DNA of 15,553 bases from JADFOJ01 sp041580235. Its GTDB lineage: Bacteria > Planctomycetota > Phycisphaerae > Phycisphaerales > SM1A02. The translations under genes were made by a program, and so were the position numbers. The stretch covers positions 1 to 15,553 of the forward strand of contig JBFGEG010000088.1 of the NCBI GenBank assembly GCA_041580235.1, given 5' to 3'. Positions 11,320-15,553 of the stretch are shown piece by piece; position 1 is the first letter of the stretch; each line of letters starts with the position of its first letter. Below the pieces are notes generated by a model. It was given only the letters and a program-made list of their open reading frames with translations, was not told the DNA's origin and did not search any database.

Positions 11320-12582
11320 ATGCCCATTGACATCACCATTCCAAGCCCCGGGGAGTCCATCACCGAGGTCGTCGTGGGCCCCTGGCACAAGGCGCCCGGC
11401 GACTGGGTCGAGAAGGACGAGATCATCGTCGAGATCGAGTCGGACAAGGTGACCCTGGAGATCCCCGCGCCGGAGTCGGGCGTGCTGGGCGTCGCCGCCC
11501 CGGAAGGGACCGAGCTCAACGTGGGCGACGTCATCGGCTCCATCGACGACGCCGCGCCGCGACCGGAAGCCGCGGCCGCCCCCGCCGCCGCCGCGGCCCG
11601 GGAGCCCGCCGCGACCGCCGTCGCCGCACCGTCCGCCCCCGCTTCGACACCGTCGCGGGTGGCCGGCGACGGCAACGGCCAGCGCAGCACCTCGGTCGCC
11701 CGCAAGCTCGCCGCCGAGAAGGGCGTGGACCTGTCCTCGGTGTCGGGAACGGGCCCTTCGGGCCGCATCACCAAGTCCGACGTCCTCGCCGCGGCCGCGA
11801 CCCCCACCCTCCCCAAGACCGCCGACACGCCCCTGCGGGTGCCCGGCGTCGTGCAGAACGAGGCCCCGGCCGAGCGCGGCGTGCGCCGCCAGCGCATGAC
11901 CAAGCTCCGCCAGCGCATCGCCGAGCGTCTCGTCGCCGCCCAGCACGAGGCGGCGATGCTCACGACCTTCAACGAGGCGGACATGACCGCGGTCATGGCG
12001 CTACGCGCGACGCACAAGGAGACCTTCAAGGAGCGTCACGGCGTGGGCCTCGGCTTCATGTCGTTCTTCGTCAAGGCGTGCTGCTCGGCCCTCAAGCAGT
12101 TCGAGCGGGTCAACGCCTACATCGTCGGCGACGAGATCGAGTTCCACGATTTCGTGGACATGTCGATCGCCGTGGGCACCCCCAAGGGCCTGGTGGTCCC
12201 GGTCATTCGGGACGCCCATACGCTGTCCTTTGCCGACATCGAGAAAACCATCATCGACCTCGCCACCCGCGCCCGAGACGGCAAGCTGGGCCTGGAGGAG
12301 ATGACCGGCGGCACCTTCACGATCTCCAACGGCGGCATCTACGGGTCGATGCTGTCCACGCCGATTCTCAACCCGCCCCAATCGGGCATCCTGGGCATGC
12401 ACCGGATCATGAACCGCGCCGTCGAGGACCCGGCCCACCCCGGCCAGATCGCCCTGCGGCCCATGATGTACCTCGCGCTGAGCTACGACCACCGGATCGT
12501 CGACGGCGAGCAGGCCGTGAGCTTCCTCGTGCACGTCAGGCAGTGCCTCGAGGACCCGCAGCGTCTCATGCTGGATATCTGA
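11320..12582 (+). CDS. sucB: 2-oxoglutarate dehydrogenase E2, dihydrolipoyl succinyltransferase
   Basis: 420 residues. The lipoyl domain (1-75) carries the lipoylated Lys43 in IESDKVTLEIPAP. An Ala/Pro-rich flexible linker (about 78-118) follows. Next comes a peripheral subunit-binding domain (about 122-158, STSVARKLAAEKGVDLSSVS then TGPSGRITKSDV). The acyltransferase core (about 187-420) has the catalytic His391 and Asp395 in SYDHRIVDG. The lipoyl context (ESDKV) and the pairing with E1o indicate the succinyl rather than acetyl enzyme. It transfers succinyl from the lipoyl arm to CoA. There is a single lipoyl domain, as is usual for SucB. The ATG at 11320 has only a weak upstream GGAA. Translation is probably helped by coupling, since sucA stops 18 nt before. 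No E3 (lpd) gene follows; a convergent gene begins instead. Confidence 0.97.
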   Translation: MPIDITIPSPGESITEVVVGPWHKAPGDWVEKDEIIVEIESDKVTLEIPAPESGVLGVAAPEGTELNVGDVIGSIDDAAPRPEAAAAPAAAAAREPAATAVAAPSAPASTPSRVAGDGNGQRSTSVARKLAAEKGVDLSSVSGTGPSGRITKSDVLAAAATPTLPKTADTPLRVPGVVQNEAPAERGVRRQRMTKLRQRIAERLVAAQHEAAMLTTFNEADMTAVMALRATHKETFKERHGVGLGFMSFFVKACCSALKQFERVNAYIVGDEIEFHDFVDMSIAVGTPKGLVVPVIRDAHTLSFADIEKTIIDLATRARDGKLGLEEMTGGTFTISNGGIYGSMLSTPILNPPQSGILGMHRIMNRAVEDPAHPGQIALRPMMYLALSYDHRIVDGEQAVSFLVHVRQCLEDPQRLMLDI

Positions 12583-12590
12583 GACACCGA

Positions 12591-12605
12591 CCGGCCAGTG
12601 GCCGG
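12591..12605. terminator. Hairpin between convergent sucB and the zinc-ribbon operon
   Basis: CCGGCC (12591-12596), a 3-nt loop, and GGCCGG (12600-12605) form a perfect 6-bp GC stem, 8 nt after the sucB stop and within the 54-bp convergent spacer. It can fold on either strand. No T-tract follows on either side, so it is at best a non-classical terminator. Confidence 0.4.
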
Positions 12606-12636
12606 CCAGGGTCGACACGTGCGCCGCGCCGCTGGA

Positions 12637-13392
12637 TCAGGCGGCACGACGCCAGCCGCATTCAGGGCAGCGGGTGTCCGGGGTGCCGCGGAGGTCGTAG
12701 CGGCAGCCGGGGCACTCGAAGCGGCACAGTTGACGCTGGCGGATGGCCACCTCGAGCGTCCACACCCGCCACGCGGTGCAGCCGATGAGCACGGCCTGGG
12801 CGGCTCTCGCCACGCAGAACAGGTCCATCCACGGGTAGACGCCCGGGCCGCCCGGAGGATCGTTGAGCACGTGCCATCCGGCGAGGCTCTTGATGGCGAC
12901 CCACATCACCCACGCCGCGACGAGCAGCACGTCGGCCCGCACCGTGCCCGGCGGGCCCTCGATCGACGAGATCAGCGCGTGCACCGGTCTCGCCAGCGCG
13001 GTGACGCACAGCCCCACCAGGATCGCATGCCCGACGAACACGGGCAGTCCGGGATCGACCGGGTCGATCCAGAACACGAACAGTGACAGCAGCGTGTCCG
13101 GCTGCAGCCCCAGAAGGACCGTGAACAGCCCGACAAAGCCGATGAACTGCCGCGACCACCGCCGCCCCAGCCTCTCACGCACGATGTTCAGGCGGATGGC
13201 GATGAGCAGGACGCCCGCATACCCCGCGTGCCACGCGACAACACCGGTCAGGTCGCCGCCGCGGACGTTGAACGCCGTCGCCATGACCAGCGCCAGCAGG
13301 CCGCACAGGATGAGCAGCCCGCGCACCACGCCGGTGGCCCGCAGCAGCGCACGCAGATCACCGGGCTCCCAGTCTGTTGGTGGCGTGTCCAC
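12637..13392 (-). CDS. Polytopic membrane protein with C-terminal zinc ribbon, paralogue 2
   Basis: 251 residues from a GTG at 13392. About six hydrophobic segments (about 22-42, 48-70, 83-108, 114-134, 151-172 and 190-212) precede a short cytosolic-type tail with a four-cysteine ribbon: CPGC (227-230) and CPEC (242-245), joined by RYDLRGTPDTR. The tail is nearly identical to that of the upstream neighbour, and both proteins share LQP[DG]TLxxLFV (here 96-106) and an RADxxLxxAW motif (here 153-161). They are therefore tandem paralogues. The start is supported by TAGGAG 9 nt upstream, whose TAG is the stop codon of the upstream gene. The protein matches no enzyme or transporter family that I recognise. 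I associate the ribbon with many otherwise unrelated planctomycete proteins. Function unknown. Confidence 0.85.
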   Translation of the reverse strand: MDTPPTDWEPGDLRALLRATGVVRGLLILCGLLALVMATAFNVRGGDLTGVVAWHAGYAGVLLIAIRLNIVRERLGRRWSRQFIGFVGLFTVLLGLQPDTLLSLFVFWIDPVDPGLPVFVGHAILVGLCVTALARPVHALISSIEGPPGTVRADVLLVAAWVMWVAIKSLAGWHVLNDPPGGPGVYPWMDLFCVARAAQAVLIGCTAWRVWTLEVAIRQRQLCRFECPGCRYDLRGTPDTRCPECGWRRAA

Positions 13393-13407
13393 CCGCGACG
13401 TCTCCTA
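13393..13407 (-). promoter_or_regulatory. Ribosome binding site overlapping the upstream stop codon
   Basis: On the reverse strand TAGGAG (13407-13402) contains both the TAG stop of the first zinc-ribbon gene and the Shine-Dalgarno sequence of the second, 9 nt before its GTG start. This supports the start choice and indicates tight translational coupling of the two paralogues. Confidence 0.7.
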
Positions 13408-14175
13408 GGCGGCGCGGCGCCAGCCGCACTCGGGACAGCCGCTGTCCGGCGCACCACGCAGTTCGTAGCGGCACTGCGGGCAGTGATCGCCCCGCACGAC
13501 CCTGGCCAGCCACTTTCGCAACGACATCACCCGCGCGAACAACCAGCAGATGAGCACCAGCTGCGTCAGAGCCACGACGGATGATCCCACGAAGACGACC
13601 GTCTCCCACCCCGCCCACGCCTGGGTGCTGCCGCGCATGCCCCACGAGATTAACTCCAACAGGTGGCTCGCGCCCACGGTGATCAGCCAGGCGAACGCCA
13701 GCACCCGGTCGGCCCGGCCCAGCCGCGCCGGTCCGCCCACCGCCGCCTGCAGGCGGCCCAGCAGCTCGATGAACGCCATGGCGCTCACGACCAGCAGAAT
13801 CGTGTAGAGCGACGATGCCAGCGGCGGGACCCCGCCGGCGCGGAGCATCCCGTCCGGCATGGACACGAACAGCTGACCGAGCGTCCCCGGCTGCAGAAGC
13901 AGAAGCACCGCGAACAGATACGACAACGTGACGAGCCGTGGCGACGCGAGGCTGCGCAGCGTGCGCACCGCCACGAGGATTCCGCCGGTGATGATCAGCA
14001 TGACCGCCGTGAGCAGGACAATCGGCACGAACAGGACGCCGACGATTCCCAGCACGATGGTGACGTCCCGAATCTGCAGCGGCAGAACCGGCAGACACAG
14101 CAGCATGGCCACGGCGATCACGAGCGCCGCGCGGCGGACGCGTTCCAGCTGGCGAGTCGTGAGCGGCGCGGTCAC
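13405..14175 (-). CDS. Polytopic membrane protein with C-terminal zinc ribbon, paralogue 1
   Basis: 256 residues from a GTG at 14175, with GAGG 5 nt upstream. Six hydrophobic segments are visible (about 15-35, 37-70, 81-103, 118-140, 156-177 and 190-214). A basic stretch follows (SLRKWLARVVRGD) and then a zinc ribbon with CPQC (232-235) and CPEC (247-250) around RYELRGAPDSG, ending WRRAA exactly as in the downstream paralogue. The shared internal motif LQPGTLGQLFV is at 94-104. The positive-inside pattern would put the ribbon in the cytoplasm. The gene starts 40 nt after the sppA stop and 12 nt separate it from the next gene, so all three probably form one operon. No catalytic residues are apparent. 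A role with the S49 peptidase is an inference from position alone. Confidence 0.85.
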   Translation of the reverse strand: MTAPLTTRQLERVRRAALVIAVAMLLCLPVLPLQIRDVTIVLGIVGVLFVPIVLLTAVMLIITGGILVAVRTLRSLASPRLVTLSYLFAVLLLLQPGTLGQLFVSMPDGMLRAGGVPPLASSLYTILLVVSAMAFIELLGRLQAAVGGPARLGRADRVLAFAWLITVGASHLLELISWGMRGSTQAWAGWETVVFVGSSVVALTQLVLICWLFARVMSLRKWLARVVRGDHCPQCRYELRGAPDSGCPECGWRRAA

Positions 14176-14215
14176 CGGGGCCTCATCGGCACAACCGATC
14201 GGCGACTTCGGCGGC

Positions 14216-15205
14216 TTACCAGACGGTCGGGTCCCAGAGGTAGTAGAAGCCCGTGTGCTCGTGGGGCCACGCCGGCAGGTTCATCTGAAGCAGGTTGACC
14301 TGCGTGCCCGCATTGGGCGCCGGGGCGCTGGCGTAGGCACTGCCGACGTACTCCAGGGGACGGTGGTACTTGACGAGCCGGGCCCTCGCCACGCCCGCCC
14401 TCGTCTTGGCGCTTTGGAAGGCCGACGCGAGATCACCCAGCCCGTCGACGATGCCCACCTCGGCCGCCCTGGCCCCCGTGATGATGCGGCCGTCGGTGAT
14501 CCAGCCGATGTCCGCCTCGGAGAGACCGGGGCGGTTGGCCGTCACCACCGAGAGAAAGTTGTCGTAGAACTCGTTGACGATCCCCTGGAACAGCGCCCTC
14601 TGCTCGGCGGGCATCGGCTCGAAGGGCGAGCCCATCGCTTTGTTGGGCCCCGACGTGATGGCGTCGGCGGTGATCCCGATCTTGTGCATCCCGCCCGTGA
14701 AATTGAAGGTCTGAATGATGACCCCGACCGAGCCCGTGATCGTCGTGGGGTAGGCGAGGATCTCGTCGCCGGCGCAGGAGATGTAGTACCCGCCGGAGGC
14801 GGCGACCTCTCCCATGAGCACGACGACCGGCTTGCGCGATCTTGTCCGGAACTCGTTGATCTCCCGGTAGATCATGTCGCTGCCGGTCACGGTGCCGCCC
14901 GGCGAGTTGATCCGGATGACCACCGCCCTGACCTTCGAGTCGTCCTCGGCCTTGTGCAGCGCCTCGGCGAACCGCGCGACGGGGTTCTCCACGCGACCCA
15001 GGATCCGGCCCCGCTCGGCGTCGATGATCAGGCCGTCGAGGTCGATCAGCGCCACCTTGGCGGCCCCGCCGCCGGCGCCGGGGTCGCTGAGCACCTCCGT
15101 CTCGGTCAGCTCGTCGTCGCCGGGCACGGCCTCGACGACAAAACGCCAGCGTGTGCACCCGGCCAGCAGCACGATCAGAAGCAGCGGCCATACCGTCCGT
15201 GACAT
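14216..15205 (-). CDS. sppA: S49-family signal peptide peptidase (SppA type), predicted lipoprotein
   Basis: 329 residues from the ATG at 15205, which has GGAGG 7 nt upstream. A longer frame from 15358 overlaps rsmH and lacks this support. The N-terminus MSRTVWPLLLIVLLAGC is a lipoprotein signal with lipobox LAGC (lipidated Cys17). The single S49 domain holds NSPGGTVTGSD (100-110), the nucleophile Ser137 in VAASGGYY, and the general-base Lys189 in SGPNKAMGSPFEPM. The 52-residue Ser-Lys spacing matches short bacillus-type SppA (Ser147/Lys199). Such enzymes oligomerise and degrade cleaved signal peptides in or at the membrane. Most have a transmembrane anchor; this one appears to be lipid-anchored. 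The tail (HTGFYYLWDPTVW) is strongly aromatic. It is the first gene of a probable operon with two zinc-ribbon membrane proteins. Confidence 0.93.
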   Translation of the reverse strand: MSRTVWPLLLIVLLAGCTRWRFVVEAVPGDDELTETEVLSDPGAGGGAAKVALIDLDGLIIDAERGRILGRVENPVARFAEALHKAEDDSKVRAVVIRINSPGGTVTGSDMIYREINEFRTRSRKPVVVLMGEVAASGGYYISCAGDEILAYPTTITGSVGVIIQTFNFTGGMHKIGITADAITSGPNKAMGSPFEPMPAEQRALFQGIVNEFYDNFLSVVTANRPGLSEADIGWITDGRIITGARAAEVGIVDGLGDLASAFQSAKTRAGVARARLVKYHRPLEYVGSAYASAPAPNAGTQVNLLQMNLPAWPHEHTGFYYLWDPTVW

Positions 15206-15223
15206 TCGGTGTCCTCCGCCGTC

Positions 15224-15229
15224 ATTATT
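15224..15229 (-). promoter_or_regulatory. Putative -10 element for the sppA operon
   Basis: AATAAT on the reverse strand (5 of 6 to TATAAT) ends 18 nt before the sppA ATG and leaves room for the GGAGG Shine-Dalgarno sequence at 15217-15213. It sits in the 42-bp divergent spacer shared with rsmH. No clear -35 is visible. Confidence 0.4.
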
Positions 15230-15235
15230 GCTCGA

Positions 15236-15241
15236 TATCCT
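15236..15241 (+). promoter_or_regulatory. Putative rsmH -10 element (leaderless arrangement)
   Basis: TATCCT (4 of 6 to TATAAT) ends 6 nt before the GTG of rsmH. No Shine-Dalgarno sequence is present. This is almost the same geometry as at carA and priA, and fits transcription starting at or next to the start codon. Confidence 0.3.
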
Positions 15242-15247
15242 GCCGGC

Positions 15248-15553
15248 GTGCCCGACCCACCCGGCCACCAACCCGTCCTGCTCGCCGAGACCATGGCGTT
15301 GCTGGCTCCCGGCACCGGTGAGATCGCCGTGGACTGCACGGTGGGCCGCGGCGGCCACAGCCTCGCCCTCGCCGAGGCCGTGGGGCCCCAGGGGCTCGTG
15401 GTCGGGAGGGACCTCGCCCCGGCGGGTCTCGAAGACGCCGCGGGGCGGGTCCGGGACGCCGGGGGGCGGTTCGAGCCGCTGCGTGGCAGCTTCGTGCGGG
15501 CCCCGCAGGAGCTGTCGGCCCGGGGGCTGCGGGCCGACGTCGTCCTGGCGGAC
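15248..15553 (+). CDS. rsmH: 16S rRNA (cytosine1402-N4)-methyltransferase, 5' part
   Basis: 102 codons are visible from a GTG at 15248, then the window ends in frame. The N-terminal motif HQPVLLAE (7-14) and the SAM-binding glycine loop VDCTVGRGGHS (28-38) are characteristic of RsmH (MraW). VVGRDLAP (51-58) aligns with the family's G-x-D-x-D-P: Asp55 is kept and the second Asp is Ala57. LRGSF and DVVLAD then match the HGNF and LLDLG regions. RsmH methylates N4 of C1402 in the 16S rRNA P site, usually with RsmI. In many bacteria it heads the division/cell-wall cluster, which would lie to the right. No mraZ precedes it; the upstream neighbour is the divergent sppA. Confidence 0.93.
   Translation, partial: MPDPPGHQPVLLAETMALLAPGTGEIAVDCTVGRGGHSLALAEAVGPQGLVVGRDLAPAGLEDAAGRVRDAGGRFEPLRGSFVRAPQELSARGLRADVVLAD

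Noticed and set aside
12598..13584. Forward open frames opposite the two zinc-ribbon genes
   Set aside because: The reverse-strand proteins are clear tandem paralogues with conserved motifs. The forward frames show no similarity to each other or to known families.
15206..15358. Longer sppA frame starting at 15358
   Set aside because: It would overlap divergent rsmH by about 110 bp and bury the lipoprotein signal; the ATG at 15205 has an ideal GGAGG.

Overview
The window is about 15.5 kb of very GC-rich bacterial chromosome with tightly packed genes and no mobile elements, tRNA/rRNA genes or CRISPR arrays. The gene content suggests a planctomycete, probably of the Phycisphaerae type. The clues are a large stand-alone secretin fused to TPR and coiled-coil regions, two polytopic membrane proteins ending in a CPxCRYxLRG...CPECG zinc ribbon, an RsbV/RsbW-like partner-switching pair, and frequent GTG starts. 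This assignment is an inference from gene style, not from a marker gene. The metabolic genes are ordinary chromosomal housekeeping genes.

Layout. (1) Bases 2-568 hold the 3' end of a forward gene for an unrecognised, probably exported protein. A 166-bp convergent spacer rich in short repeats and hairpins follows. (2) Bases 735-4537 are reverse-strand: an anti-sigma-factor kinase (HATPase), its STAS antagonist, and upstream of these a 964-residue secretin-family protein. I place the secretin start at a GTG at 4537, behind a good Shine-Dalgarno sequence and a signal-like helix. (3) carA (4820-6004, reverse) and priA (6079-8391, forward) diverge from a 74-bp spacer. Both have a -10-like hexamer exactly 7 nt before the start codon and no clear ribosome binding site. 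(4) sucA and sucB (8515-12582, forward) encode the E1 and E2 subunits of the 2-oxoglutarate dehydrogenase complex. They are preceded by a heptameric G-tract repeat with G-quadruplex potential. (5) Bases 12637-15205 form a probable three-gene reverse-strand operon: an SppA-type S49 peptidase predicted to be a lipoprotein, then two tandem paralogous six-helix membrane proteins with C-terminal zinc ribbons. (6) rsmH starts at 15248 (forward), divergent from sppA, and runs off the window.

Functionally the window mixes unlinked housekeeping roles: pyrimidine/arginine precursor synthesis, replication restart, TCA cycle and 16S rRNA methylation. The parts less explained by known biology are the TPR/coiled-coil/Gly-rich secretin with no secretion partners nearby, the SppA-lipoprotein plus zinc-ribbon membrane pair, and the structured intergenic repeats. 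I found no clear-cut new defence or mobile system.
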